Source of the DNA: Monocercomonoides exilis
Taxonomy: Eukaryota > Preaxostyla > Oxymonadida > Polymastigidae
Assembly: GCA_001643675.2 (NCBI GenBank)
Contig: LSRY02000005.1
Span: 1,714,001-1,778,000 of the forward strand
Direction of reading: 5' to 3'
Length of the DNA stretch: 64,000 nucleotides
A program made the position numbers and the translations under genes. Below the pieces are notes generated by a model. The model was not told the origin of the DNA and did not search any database. It worked only from the letters and a program-made list of their open reading frames with translations. Below are positions 42,501 through 53,578 of the stretch, piece after piece (within the stretch, counting starts at the first letter, position 1; each line of letters opens with the position of its first letter).

Positions 42501-45500
42501 CCTTTCTTGCTCTCTCCTGCCTTGCATGACTCGAATGCGCTCTCATTCACCACCACCTTCACACTTCCACCACACACACTCTTCACAACACACGGCCCAT
42601 CATCCTCCCGCTCCGCCATCACAAATGTCGATCCATTCACTGTCACGCTCGTTCCACTCATCCCTCCTGCATTTCCCAATCTACCGATATCGTTCATACT
42701 GCTGCTCACAATACTGATTGCACAACCCTCGTGATACTCCTGCGAGCTCATCCGCACCTCCATCAGATTGCAGCTCACCCCTTCAAACACCATCATCACA
42801 CAGCCCTTCACCTTCATCCGCTCAAATCTCACGTCCTTCACCACCAATTCCCCGGCTTCCACAACAACAACCGATCCACACAACTCCCCGCCAGATCCCA
42901 CTCCTCCTACCACACATCTTTCCATTTGCAACAGCGTTCCTGATCCACTCAAAACCCCTTTCTTCTCCACTCCACCCGAACCCCCAACCACCATCTTCAT
43001 CCTCCGAACACATAGCGTCCCAGCGAATGTGATGAATGGATCCTCGCTCAACACACTCTCCCCTCCTTTTTCACTGAATACAAGCTCATCCTTCACATCC
43101 TCCTCCTCTCCTCCTCCTCCCTCACCACTCACATCCATATTCTTCATTGTCCAATCATCCTCCACTCTCACCTCCCCTCCAACAACAATCTCTTTCATCT
43201 CCTCTGTCCTCTCCACTTGCTCCATCCCCTTCCACAGCGTCTCACACGGATCATCCGCATTTCCACACCGCATCACATCCTGCCCTTCTGAGCTTACATG
43301 TATCTTCCGGCTCTTGTATCCCACAACATATCTCAGGAGATCTGTCTCGTTCCTGCTTTCATCGCTCCCAACAAGTCCGTTCCCATTCTCTTTCATCCCC
43401 TGATAGTTAAACCCAAACGAAGTTGTTGTCACAGTTTTGTTCAGATCTCTTGCTAAAACAAACATATGCTCACCAACTTTTGCACTGTTTAATTTGAACG
43501 AAACCTCTTTCAGCTCAAACGACTGATCAGTCAACGACCCTGAGCAATCCACAAACAAAAACCCTCCTCTCCCAAATGCAACTGAGCACTCGCATTCTTC
43601 TGCTGTTGTGTTCTTCAGCATAAGAGTCTGCTCACCCTTCACAATCATTTTCATCCCTCCACCCTCTTTCTCTTCTGGTGCTTTCACCTTCTTCATTGTG
43701 CAATCTTCAATCATCACACTCGATCTGAACTCAAAGGCACTCCCACTGAATGTTGCCTTTTCTATCGAACATCCAACGAGCTCCACCCTTCCGCCTATTG
43801 CCTTCATCACTCCATATCCCATCACACTTCCACTCCCAAACTGGAATATGCAATCCTTCATGCTCAATGCCCCATCTTCTGTCTCCGAAAGCAGCACCAC
43901 TTCCTGCCCACTCGCAAACATCTCCGGAAGCACAAACTCTACCCCTTCAAACCCTGCTCTCTCTCTATTCTCAAACGCACACTTCCCATCTCCTCCACTG
44001 ATCTCCTCCCCAATCTCCATCACGCATCTTGTGACTGCTCCTGTTCCTACGCCATTGCATACCGTTCTTATCCCTGACACATCAAACCAATCTGCAACCC
44101 TCATCTTCCCTTTCACAAAGATCTTAGCTCCCTCAACTGTTTCACAATCTGCATTTTTCACTCCTCTCCAATATGTCTCACATGGCATTTTCTCATTTCC
44201 ACATCCTATTATGTCACATCCGCCTTCTCTCACATGCACTTCTCCCCACTTATGCTCTACAAGAAATACCACAAGATCCACTGCCTCTTCAACAAATCTC
44301 ACAAGATCCACTCCTTTCATATCCACAATCACCTCCCCTTCTCCGTTCTTCACTTCAAACCGAAATCGAGATCGAGTCGCTGTCTTGTTCAGATCCTCGC
44401 ACTCAACAAATACATCTCTTCCACATGCTCCTGCGTTCTCTGCAAACTCAAGCCCATCAAAATTCATATCTCCCATTCTTGTGCTTGCAACATTCAAATA
44501 TATTCCTCCCCCTCTTCCACTTTCACCATTCACACAACACCTCGTAAACACTCCATCTGTGATGCACAAGCTGCTTCCTTCACTCACTTTGCAGTGCATT
44601 CCTCCTCCATTCCCATGTGTCGATCGGCATCCATTGAATGTGCTGCCTTCTGAAATCTCCACACTTCTCACATTCTCCATCCACACCACTCCCCCATCTG
44701 CCACATCCACTTCCTCCACACATCCCTTGTGCATCCCAAACTCAGCCTCTCCACTCCCTTCAATCAACCCATTCCCCGTTCCTCCCACATTCGATATGTT
44801 CGTGTTGTTCATGATGAGCATTCCACCCTCCATCCTCACAAAGCCTCCATCCACTCCAAAATTCACATCTTTCACCGTCACTTGATTCATCCGAACCTCT
44901 CCTCCGGTTTCCCTCACTATCCTCATTCCCGTCTCCCACCTCGCATCAGCTCCTACTTCCTCTCCTCCAGCATCTGTTCCTGAACCTGCCCCAAACACAC
45001 AGTTCATCACCAGCATCACACCCACACTCGCACTGATCAGCCCATCCACTTCCGCTGATGCCACCTTTGGCAGTCTGAAATCCAGGAGGCTGAGCGTCAG
45101 TGTTGTCTGCGAGTCTCCGATGCTCTGCCTGAAGCACCCATGTTCTCTGACCTCCAAGCTGCATCCAGCACTTTTCCCCCGCACAGCAAGCGATTTCCCT
45201 TTCCGATCAATCACATTATCCATCCAGTTCCCGTTGTTCATCTGGATCGTCGTCTTCTCATCTCCCATGTTCGTGAACCCATCAATGAACCTGTCACAAG
45301 GCGAGATCTCGCTTCCACACGAGTCTGCTGCTGTGCTTCTCCCTGCCTCCACATACACAATCGCCCCTTCCACAGGGAACAGATACTTCTTCACTGACAA
45401 GTTGATCACTGTGTCTGTCACAGAGTCCATCACCCACACATTCACCTCTGGCGTGCTCTCCTCATCCACTGTCCCCATCCACAGATCCTCCCGCAGCATC

Positions 45501-48500
45501 ACCTCTGGCTCTCCGCACACAACAAACACATCCAGTCCCTTTGCTGCAGCATTCCCCTCAAATACATCCTCTCGAAGCGAGTACTTCGCCTCCCTGTCCT
45601 CCAGCTCCACAAACACCCCTCCTCCATATCCTGCTGTTCCCACCACCGCACACCTCTCCACCCTGTTCGAGTCAAACGCAAACTCCCCTTTCCCTGCAAC
45701 ACTCACAAACACACATCCTCCACAAGACGGATTCCCCATGCACATATCCTGAACAAATGTGCTCTCCTTCACTTCCACTTTCTGCCCTTCTCCCACTCTC
45801 CCTGCAAACACGCTTCCATTCCCGCTCTTTCGTGTCTTCCCCTCCACGCTGATGTTCTTCGCAACAACACTCGCCCTTTCTTCAAACACAACAACACTTC
45901 CATCATCCATCGTTGTTCCCTTCACTGTGCTGTTTTCCACCCTCAGTGCCGATCCCTCCCTCACGCCAATCAGCCCACTTTCTGCTTCACTAACAACATT
46001 CTCCATCTCCAATCCTCCAAATACCCCTTCTTCTCTGCACAGCTCAAACAACTCAAATCCCCCTGTGTTCATGTTTGCCATCTTCAACCCATCCACAACT
46101 ACCTTTCCTCCACTTGCTTTTATCAATGAATACTTCATTTTTAACTGCCCATTCACTTGCTCCACCTGGCAGTTCTCCAGCTTCAGCTCCTCCCCCTTGC
46201 ACGAAAACAGACACTCCCATCTGGCTGCCAAAAACTCGTTGGGAACAGCAAACGATATGTTTTTCACAAAAACACTCACTCTGGTTTCCAACAGCCCTTC
46301 TCCCTCCCCTGTTCCATCATCACGCACAAAAACACTTGTCTCTCCACCCTCAACAACACCCTTCAATTTCACTCCCTGCAACTCAAGCACCACATGGTCT
46401 TTCAGCTCAAACGATTCCATCGCCACCACTTCTCCACTTCCAACCACTCCTCCAAAACGCACTTTTAGCGCTTGTTCAATTGTTCGGCATGGAGCATATG
46501 CCATTCCACAACCTGAATGATCATATCCCCAGTCTGAATCTCCCCCAACATATGCTGCTCCTCCAAACTGATCAAGATATGCACCAAGTGGAATTCCAAA
46601 AGCACTACCTGTTGAACAACGCTCATATCCCATCAGATCCCCTATCTCCATCCCACCATTCTCGAAATTCAATGAGTCTCCACTCACAATAACACTCAAA
46701 TTCCTCCCTTCCACAAATACATTCTTCCCCTTCCACGCTTTGCACCCCTCAAACTCCAGCCCTTTAAATTCAAACCCACTCACTCCATCCGAACACAACA
46801 AATACACACCTCCTCCCAATCCCCTTCCTTCTCCTCCTTCTCCTCCTTCTCCCTCAGGCACTTCACATCCTTCAAACATTGTCCCGTCAATCACCACCTC
46901 TGCTCCCTCTCCCTGCTTCACAATCATCCCTCCTCCTCGAAGCCCATTCACACCTCCACACTTTCCTTTGATCGTGCAATTCTCCACATGAACATCTCGC
47001 AATTGACCAGTTCCACTCTCCACTCCGATGCACCCTCCATCTCCTCCTCTGTGCCAAGCACAGCCAAAAACACTGTTGTTCACTTTCATCTTCCCGCCTC
47101 CTCCGATCTCAATTGGCACTCCCATAAACCCTATTTCCCCGTTTCCCTCAACCACAAACTCATCCAATGCCACTCCGCCTCCCTCAACTTTCAATAGCCC
47201 ACCATTCACTCCATCCAACCCCTCTTCACAAGATAGTCTCATCACACACAACACCATCTCCAAATCACCTCCCACACACTCAATCAAACTCCCCACTCCT
47301 TCACTCTTCACCAACACACCAAATGTGCAGTTTGCCATCTGTGTTTCTGTTGTTGTGCAAATCATCCAATTTCCAACTCCCGCATCTCCCCACACCACAT
47401 TCACATTCGTTCCTCTCTCCACACCCTTCAGTTCCCAGTTCTGTCCGCTCATCTCCACCTTCTCGCTCCAGCTGAACCCGTCATTCACAATTATCTTCTT
47501 CTCACTGTTCGCAAACCTTAATCCAACCAGCTTCACAATCGTCGCACATCCATATTCTTCAAACCCACACCCTGAAAAGTCTCGCTCATTCACTCCTCCA
47601 ACATACCCTGCAATGCCTTCCACTTCAACCATGAAAAACATCAGCGGAATCAGAAAACTCTCATCACCACCTTCAAACCCCATCGCCTCTCTCACTCTCC
47701 CTTTATCAGTCGTAATCACTCCCACAAACTCTTCACTTCCCACTGCTTCACTCAGATCTCCAGCTTCCACAAATATATTGTCTCCTCCTCTCGCTGCTTC
47801 ATTCTTCCCCACACCTGTCCCAAACACAACCCCAAACACCTCATAATTCCATCCTTTTGATCCGCTGTTTCTCTTCATTTTCAAAAACATCCCTCCTCCA
47901 CAACCTCCAACTCCTTCACTTAAACTGCTCCTGCACTTTTCAACCAGTGTTTCTTTCTCAATCCTCCCCATTCGAAAATATCCTCCTTCTCCTATCTCCA
48001 CATGCGTTCCCCCTCCACATCCTTTCTCCACACAACATCCAGAAAAGCTGCTGTTCCCAATCACCACACTCTCTCCATCTCCAATCACACACCGCACTCC
48101 ACTCCCATTCCCTGCTGTGCTCTCAATCCCGCTGAATGTACACTTCTCCATCTCCAGATCGCTCCCTCCTCGTCCAACCACAATCCCACTCAACGAGCAT
48201 GCAATCTCCTCAAATTTCGTCTGCTCAACAACAAGCTTCCCACTCGATGCATAATATACCAATCCATTTTCGCATTCCACTGATCCTCCACTAATGTTTG
48301 TCTGGGAAATCAATCCTTCTCCATTATTGCTCACACAGACCATGCAGCTCCCCCCGAAGCTCAACCCACTCGCTTCCACTTGTTGCACGCTCATCTTGCC
48401 TCCGCTGCATTGCATAACCACATATCCGATCCTCTCTCCTTCTCCTCCCTCGAAATTGCACTGTCTCACATCCACACTCCCACTTCGGCACGCAATCACG

Positions 48501-51500
48501 CTTCTTCCCTCACCCACACTTGCTGGAAGCGATATCACCAGATTCACAATCGATGTTGTTGCTCCAGCTGTTGTGATCACTCCCTCTGCTCTCCCACTCT
48601 CTCTGCTCTCTATCACCACTCGAGGTGGAGATGCTTGTCCTTTCACCGCAACAACTCCATTCATAAGTTCAACCTCACCTTTCACCACTGCCCCGCTGTT
48701 CGCCACAACTGTTATCCCTGCCCCAGTTCCATGCTTCCTGATCGCATAATCCACACTCGCACACTGCACATCTCCAAATCCACACATCTCCCAGTCTCTC
48801 TTGTTCAGCCCTCCAACATGGTATTCGCTTTGCTTGCTCCGCAGATAAACCACAAGTGGAATAACATTCACTTCATCCCCATTCTCATATCCACACACCT
48901 CACTCAGATTGCTTTCATCAATCGCAAACTTCAGCTTCTCTCTCTTCGCCACCTCTGCCATCTGGGGTGCTCTCACAAACAGCTTGCTCCCTGCCTTTGT
49001 TGCCACACATCCTGCAAAGGATACTTTTTCGATCACAAAATCAAATCCTCCTTCCTTCACGTCAATCATCATCCCTCCTCCACACCCTCCTCCACTGCTC
49101 TGCACTTCTCTCGCCTCACATCCACCAAACAACATTTCGCTCTCATTCCCCACACGAACACATGCTCCTGATTCCATCCTCACTGCCATTCCTCCTCCGT
49201 CCCCGCTCTCACATCTGCATCCCTGCATCGTCACATTATTCATCAGCAGTTCTTCACCCTCTGCCACGCTCTTCGAAATCACACTCCCATCTCCCATCAA
49301 CCTCTCAATGTTCGTGAAAGTGGTGTATGACATTGTCACCTTCCATTTCCCTTCAACACCAACAATTGGCGCATCTTCCAGCACAAAGTTTCCAATCTCA
49401 ACCTGCTCCATCCCTACCTTCCCCTCTCCTGCTTCAGACACGATTAACGATGCACCAAGTGCATTCAGAGATGAATGTCCGTTTGATGGCTGCATCCGCA
49501 TCCTCTTCAATTCCACGCTTCCACTACCCCTCACAACAAACAGTCTCATCTCGTGTTTTGCGTGCGAGTGCTCGATTGTGAACAAGCTCACAAAAACTCT
49601 TCCGCTAGTCACACTGAACAAACTATCTCCATTCGTCATGCTGCTTGTGCTCACAACCGTCTCCTCCACACCTTCCCCGCACACACTCAGCTCTCGATTT
49701 CTAGTACTTATTTCTCCCGCCTCTGACGTATGTGTTCCTCTCCCCAAAAATATTCTCGACTCAAACTGAGTCATGCACTTCCCAAGCGAATGTGAAATTG
49801 TTCTGCATCCTGATTCATCTGACAGCCCACACAGTTCATCCCCATCGTTCCCGTTTGTTGAAACAAAGCAAGAGGTGAACAATTTTTTCGTTGTTGGAAG
49901 CCAATCTTTTTCATATTTACCTGTGACCTCCCAATAAAATCTTTTTTCATTCAAATTTGTTGAATAACTCTCTTTGAATGGAGTTGATGTTAGATTCACA
50001 TCCGGATATGAAGCAGTTAATAAAACATCATGCCCCAATGGTTTCTCACTATTTGTGCAAGAACAGTCGTGGAAAAACAAAAAGAAAAATGCTTTCCAAT
50101 TCGTTTGATCGCCTGGGCATTTGACAAAATGATGGCGAATTGCACCTCCGTGTTGAGCAGCCGTGCATTTGATAAATTGACAACTTCTCAAAGCATAATG
50201 TTGGGAGTGTGACCAAGACATGATACAACCATACTTTCCTTTATTTGTACATTTAACAAACTGACAATCCATAATCTGGGCCTGTCCCCCATTTCCATCA
50301 TCCTCTCCAATAAAGCTTGTTTGTGAATCAATGGGATAAACGCTCGAGCAAATAGCACTTCCTTGTCCTTTTTCGTTGACTTGACTGTTTTTGAACAGAC
50401 ATTTTCGAGTTAGTGAACATCCATTATTTCCAACCATAACATAGCTCCCCCCAAAGACATTTGCTGTGTTATTTAGGAAAAATGTTTCAATAACCATTGC
50501 TCCTTTTGAATTTGATGCATCTACGGCACCACCCCCCTCTTGTGCGTAACATCCTGTAAAATTGCATCTTGTAATGTTCAGCAACACCAAAGAAGATTTA
50601 ACACTTAAAGCCCCTCCTAATCCAGAATCAGTTCTGCAGCCTTCGAATGTGTCGTCCTCAAATGAAGCCGATCCATCAAGTACTCTTCTTCCTTCGCTTC
50701 CCTTGTAAATATCGTATTTGTTCGGATGTCTGATGTTGCCTTGATAGGTGCAGTTTCGTGAGACAACAGACGAGGAAGGTATGCTCAGCGGAGGAACAAT
50801 AGCCCCATCCAGCACATCCTCCACTCGCATGAATTCCACACATTCGAGCCATGTTTTGCAATTGTATTGCCCTCCATCCACGAACATCCATTGGCCCCCA
50901 ACTGTGATGTTCGTAAATCTCGAGCCGATCACTTCAGCATTCCCAAGTGCCGGCGATACAATAAACGGTGATGATCCTAACAAGCAGAACGATTCAAAGC
51001 TGCACGCTCTTATCTTTGCCTCTCCAAGCTCGTTCTCACTTCTGCTCCATGATTCAAAATGAAACATTGGAGGCATCGTTTTCTCTTCCCCTTCTATTTT
51101 CAGGCTTGTGTTTTCCAGAAGGATTCTTCCTCTCACGCACATAATTGGCGATTCATCTGCACATTCCACTATCATCTCCACATGCGCGAAATGCAAAAAC
51201 GAGTTTCTTCCCACATCAATTCCCTTTCCTTTCTCTGATCCTACAACTTCCATTTTGTGCATTGCAACTGAAGAATTCCATGCTCCAATCAGACATCTTA
51301 TTGTGCTTTTCACATCTTGTCGTTTGCCATCAAATATCAAAAATTTTTTATATACACACTTTGTTTTTATTTGTGAATCATTTATGATTTTTCTGTGCAA
51401 ATAATCAATGTAATGCATATGGCAGAATGTTCGTCCTTCTAGAACGTTTAATTCATTATTTGTAATATCTGACATTGTGATAATTAATTTTATAAAACAT

Positions 51501-51532
51501 GTACAAGAAATTATAAACATTTCGTTGTGCAT
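39551..51532 (-). CDS. Giant beta-helix surface receptor with TM helix and pseudokinase tail (BH2)
   Basis: Intronless, 3,993 residues, stop TGA. The first 20 residues (MHNEMFIISCTCFIKLIITM) are hydrophobic with a central Lys and make only a weak signal peptide; ATGs at 51520 and 51475 are alternatives. The ectodomain is a long parallel beta-helix array with GGA/GGG and FxxN strands. Eight repeats are marked by a CG-x(3-6)-C signature near 49820, 48780, 47560, 46500, 45310, 44200, 43255 and 42085, that is, one module per ~350-400 residues. A membrane helix near residues 3667-3695 (FICCVVVLFILAFMFVAVIV) is followed by LRKKLREAEKK. The cytoplasmic ~300 residues end in a kinase C-lobe remnant: RWKAPE near residue 3902, VVFTLGLMLHEMTTGEVPL, and W-x(6)-RTSLNEV. 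Glycine loop, HRD and DFG are missing. It is paralogous to BH1. Surface adhesion or sensing is inferred. Confidence 0.85.
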   Translation of the reverse strand: MHNEMFIISCTCFIKLIITMSDITNNELNVLEGRTFCHMHYIDYLHRKIINDSQIKTKCVYKKFLIFDGKRQDVKSTIRCLIGAWNSSVAMHKMEVVGSEKGKGIDVGRNSFLHFAHVEMIVECADESPIMCVRGRILLENTSLKIEGEEKTMPPMFHFESWSRSENELGEAKIRACSFESFCLLGSSPFIVSPALGNAEVIGSRFTNITVGGQWMFVDGGQYNCKTWLECVEFMRVEDVLDGAIVPPLSIPSSSVVSRNCTYQGNIRHPNKYDIYKGSEGRRVLDGSASFEDDTFEGCRTDSGLGGALSVKSSLVLLNITRCNFTGCYAQEGGGAVDASNSKGAMVIETFFLNNTANVFGGSYVMVGNNGCSLTRKCLFKNSQVNEKGQGSAICSSVYPIDSQTSFIGEDDGNGGQAQIMDCQFVKCTNKGKYGCIMSWSHSQHYALRSCQFIKCTAAQHGGAIRHHFVKCPGDQTNWKAFFFLFFHDCSCTNSEKPLGHDVLLTASYPDVNLTSTPFKESYSTNLNEKRFYWEVTGKYEKDWLPTTKKLFTSCFVSTNGNDGDELCGLSDESGCRTISHSLGKCMTQFESRIFLGRGTHTSEAGEISTRNRELSVCGEGVEETVVSTSSMTNGDSLFSVTSGRVFVSLFTIEHSHAKHEMRLFVVRGSGSVELKRMRMQPSNGHSSLNALGASLIVSEAGEGKVGMEQVEIGNFVLEDAPIVGVEGKWKVTMSYTTFTNIERLMGDGSVISKSVAEGEELLMNNVTMQGCRCESGDGGGMAVRMESGACVRVGNESEMLFGGCEAREVQSSGGGCGGGMMIDVKEGGFDFVIEKVSFAGCVATKAGSKLFVRAPQMAEVAKREKLKFAIDESNLSEVCGYENGDEVNVIPLVVYLRSKQSEYHVGGLNKRDWEMCGFGDVQCASVDYAIRKHGTGAGITVVANSGAVVKGEVELMNGVVAVKGQASPPRVVIESRESGRAEGVITTAGATTSIVNLVISLPASVGEGRSVIACRSGSVDVRQCNFEGGEGERIGYVVMQCSGGKMSVQQVEASGLSFGGSCMVCVSNNGEGLISQTNISGGSVECENGLVYYASSGKLVVEQTKFEEIACSLSGIVVGRGGSDLEMEKCTFSGIESTAGNGSGVRCVIGDGESVVIGNSSFSGCCVEKGCGGGTHVEIGEGGYFRMGRIEKETLVEKCRSSLSEGVGGCGGGMFLKMKRNSGSKGWNYEVFGVVFGTGVGKNEAARGGDNIFVEAGDLSEAVGSEEFVGVITTDKGRVREAMGFEGGDESFLIPLMFFMVEVEGIAGYVGGVNERDFSGCGFEEYGCATIVKLVGLRFANSEKKIIVNDGFSWSEKVEMSGQNWELKGVERGTNVNVVWGDAGVGNWMICTTTETQMANCTFGVLVKSEGVGSLIECVGGDLEMVLCVMRLSCEEGLDGVNGGLLKVEGGGVALDEFVVEGNGEIGFMGVPIEIGGGGKMKVNNSVFGCAWHRGGDGGCIGVESGTGQLRDVHVENCTIKGKCGGVNGLRGGGMIVKQGEGAEVVIDGTMFEGCEVPEGEGGEGGEGRGLGGGVYLLCSDGVSGFEFKGLEFEGCKAWKGKNVFVEGRNLSVIVSGDSLNFENGGMEIGDLMGYERCSTGSAFGIPLGAYLDQFGGAAYVGGDSDWGYDHSGCGMAYAPCRTIEQALKVRFGGVVGSGEVVAMESFELKDHVVLELQGVKLKGVVEGGETSVFVRDDGTGEGEGLLETRVSVFVKNISFAVPNEFLAARWECLFSCKGEELKLENCQVEQVNGQLKMKYSLIKASGGKVVVDGLKMANMNTGGFELFELCREEGVFGGLEMENVVSEAESGLIGVREGSALRVENSTVKGTTMDDGSVVVFEERASVVAKNISVEGKTRKSGNGSVFAGRVGEGQKVEVKESTFVQDMCMGNPSCGGCVFVSVAGKGEFAFDSNRVERCAVVGTAGYGGGVFVELEDREAKYSLREDVFEGNAAAKGLDVFVVCGEPEVMLREDLWMGTVDEESTPEVNVWVMDSVTDTVINLSVKKYLFPVEGAIVYVEAGRSTAADSCGSEISPCDRFIDGFTNMGDEKTTIQMNNGNWMDNVIDRKGKSLAVRGKSAGCSLEVREHGCFRQSIGDSQTTLTLSLLDFRLPKVASAEVDGLISASVGVMLVMNCVFGAGSGTDAGGEEVGADARWETGMRIVRETGGEVRMNQVTVKDVNFGVDGGFVRMEGGMLIMNNTNISNVGGTGNGLIEGSGEAEFGMHKGCVEEVDVADGGVVWMENVRSVEISEGSTFNGCRSTHGNGGGMHCKVSEGSSLCITDGVFTRCCVNGESGRGGGIYLNVASTRMGDMNFDGLEFAENAGACGRDVFVECEDLNKTATRSRFRFEVKNGEGEVIVDMKGVDLVRFVEEAVDLVVFLVEHKWGEVHVREGGCDIIGCGNEKMPCETYWRGVKNADCETVEGAKIFVKGKMRVADWFDVSGIRTVCNGVGTGAVTRCVMEIGEEISGGDGKCAFENRERAGFEGVEFVLPEMFASGQEVVLLSETEDGALSMKDCIFQFGSGSVMGYGVMKAIGGRVELVGCSIEKATFSGSAFEFRSSVMIEDCTMKKVKAPEEKEGGGMKMIVKGEQTLMLKNTTAEECECSVAFGRGGFLFVDCSGSLTDQSFELKEVSFKLNSAKVGEHMFVLARDLNKTVTTTSFGFNYQGMKENGNGLVGSDESRNETDLLRYVVGYKSRKIHVSSEGQDVMRCGNADDPCETLWKGMEQVERTEEMKEIVVGGEVRVEDDWTMKNMDVSGEGGGGEEEDVKDELVFSEKGGESVLSEDPFITFAGTLCVRRMKMVVGGSGGVEKKGVLSGSGTLLQMERCVVGGVGSGGELCGSVVVVEAGELVVKDVRFERMKVKGCVMMVFEGVSCNLMEVRMSSQEYHEGCAISIVSSSMNDIGRLGNAGGMSGTSVTVNGSTFVMAEREDDGPCVVKSVCGGSVKVVVNESAFESCKAGESKKGGVVEFRLNEGAEFRMKGGKIVQSSCSTTQGRGGGVYLGTELGGDLNFAFEKVSLSGNDAFVGRDIFVECVNISRQINESQFKMDLRQEVYIQGNAIYGMDKRSETPVNLMDLITVYQAATIVVSSVLGKGGRNWRKCGTVEQPCLTLGYGLDHVVAEFNSMLAVDGESEVEMEIDILSMVVRSKSWEMASLKIGSGICCTREYMIGIRGSTAVELVEFKMPRIFTTPHTSLFWMEEGNVMFDRVRFYSLETDGYKASAPILMECASGKLEMSRCDIDDVCGECLLRCGGAVSMRQLSIGNVECTGGGIVVRKGNMVIDELKADEMRMEKGSAVVVEEAAGGDEAYVVQMSRAVFVNISSAGERAAAVTSRCEGAKLELSNCSFEMCQSSREKGSVIGAWKSREFVLDGCNIDGNETESTLKVNADAAEEICRWNGSVADISESEGKVRYTTIWNAHDGALSVSGGEVTIEKGELLNNNPSITKYPSVRRNIICSGSGTLDVKSLKGGDGIKDGSSLWILNDGCAMSGIGSERESVLFIPTLRSVETEEKEGTLNIVFRGTLLLPCNLSFMVEKRIKEEKEIVKYSFLEEGYVSEAEVKGIVEKELISSCGEETEVSVCILFGGTNNPSSTDSFILKNKSKSTSNGEGNITEGSGKSEWGVTAFICCVVVLFILAFMFVAVIVLLRKKLREAEKKVEQEKLKNEVITEDTERRRENDGRSFEMSEIPSTLLEGMTSQIPLLIDNDEKDLPEPPSMNDEIPNENDLPDLETSLPFPEDDSPFGALQLHSFKVISAKKPFREKEKKNIKTLHSVIHNVQGDFTLGTRAMDVIDGKEVVKAVAELFEHLISVDDERVEMMGKQLCPYSIFVEEGNNEIFVLTEELEDEKEKEEMKRWKAPEEGNEEDGIEKRVVFTLGLMLHEMTTGEVPLSECDAEEAWEMMRDGVRPLTEGIEGEDMVELMEKMWVDEPKERTSLNEVMNLLKN

Positions 51533-52356
<824 letters not shown>

Positions 52357-53578
52357 ACACCATTTATTATTCGAAATTATAAAACTAATTACAGTCAAAA
52401 CCGGATATAATCACATCGGTTTTTGCAGGACTTTTTGTGACAATATCCGATTGTGATTATAAGCGATGTGACTTAACACAGAAAAAAATGAAATTTTATT
52501 TTAGAAATAAATAATTTTGGGTCAATTTTTTTATTTTTGAAAAAACTTGACAAATACACATTTTTCAATAGAAATAACAATTTTTATTGTTTTATTATGT
52601 TATTCAGACTTATTTTAACATTATTTTGAAAAATCGATTTTTAGAAAATTTTGATCAAAAAACCGATTTTTCATTGAAAAAATCACCCATTATAATTTTA
52701 AGTGTGATTATATATTTTCATCCCTGTGATTATATTCGATGGAAAATGAATGAAAAATAGGCCAAAAATGTCGGTGCATGGAAAAATGTGACTATAAACG
52801 AATGTGATTGTATTCGATGTGATTATATCCGGTTTTGACTGTATTCGATTTTGGAAAAACTTCTTATTCAAAATTAATAAAATTCAGTATTTTTTATAGA
52901 AAATTTTTTTGATATAATATGATCACTGGGTGAGTGTCAGAAAGTGATTAAAATGTTTTGTTTTTTCATTCTTCCTAAAAAGGATGAAAAATTGAACCCC
53001 GATTATTATTATTTGGGAATATATTTGAAAATTTTTGATTATTCAGAAAAAAATCATCGCCATGGAAATCGGATAATTTTCAAATGAATTAACATCACAT
53101 TGTTTGACAACACATCATTCAATCAAGAAAAGTTTTTTGCATCAATTTGACAAACATGTAACAAGAATTTTTTATTATTGAATAAATATATTAATGCACT
53201 TTCAGAATTTTTCATTTGTTTTTATTGATATTCTAACTATATTGATTACGAATAATTTATTTTGATTGAATGATGTGTTGTCAAACAATGTGATGTTAAT
53301 TCATTTGAAAATTATCCGATTTCCATGGCGATGATTTTTTTCTGAATAATCAAAAATTTTCAAATATATTCCCAAATAATAATAATCGGGGTTCAATTTT
53401 TCATCCTTTTTAGGAAGAATGAAAAAACAAAACATTTTAATCACTTTCTGACACTCACCCAGTGATCATATTATATCAAAAAAATTTTCTATAAAAAATA
53501 CTGAATTTTATTAATTTTGAATAAGAAGTTTTCCAAAATCGAATAATTAGTTTAATAATTTCGAATAATAAATGGTGT
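52357..53578. mobile_element. Long inverted repeat (foldback-like element), ~317-bp arms
   Basis: The left arm (52357-52391 plus 52842-53126) and right arm (53262-53578) are near-perfect reverse complements over about 317 bp once the nested MITE is removed. The spacer is 135 bp. The arms carry features such as ATCATCGCCATGGAAATCGG and AACCCCGATTATTATTATTT. There is no coding capacity. A clear target-site duplication at the outer limits was not found, so it could be a foldback transposon or a palindromic duplication. The low divergence of the arms suggests recent origin or gene conversion. Confidence 0.85.
52392..52841. mobile_element. 450-bp Tc1/mariner-type MITE with perfect 27-bp TIRs and TA duplication
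   Basis: Both ends carry the same 27-bp inverted repeat beginning CAGTCAAAACCGGATATAAT (52392-52418, complement at 52815-52841). TA flanks each side (52390-52391 and 52842-52843). The opposite arm of the surrounding inverted repeat preserves the uninterrupted site with one TA, directly showing insertion with TA duplication. Terminal CAGT and a TA target are typical of the Tc1/mariner/pogo group. Internally, GTGATTATA-type motifs recur in both orientations as subterminal repeats. No transposase is encoded, so it depends on one elsewhere. Confidence 0.93.

Noticed and set aside
40083-44885. Long + strand frames (40083-41468, 43608-44885 and others) over receptor BH2
   Set aside because: Shadows of a 3,993-codon minus frame that carries repeated beta-helix motifs, a membrane helix and a kinase-like tail.
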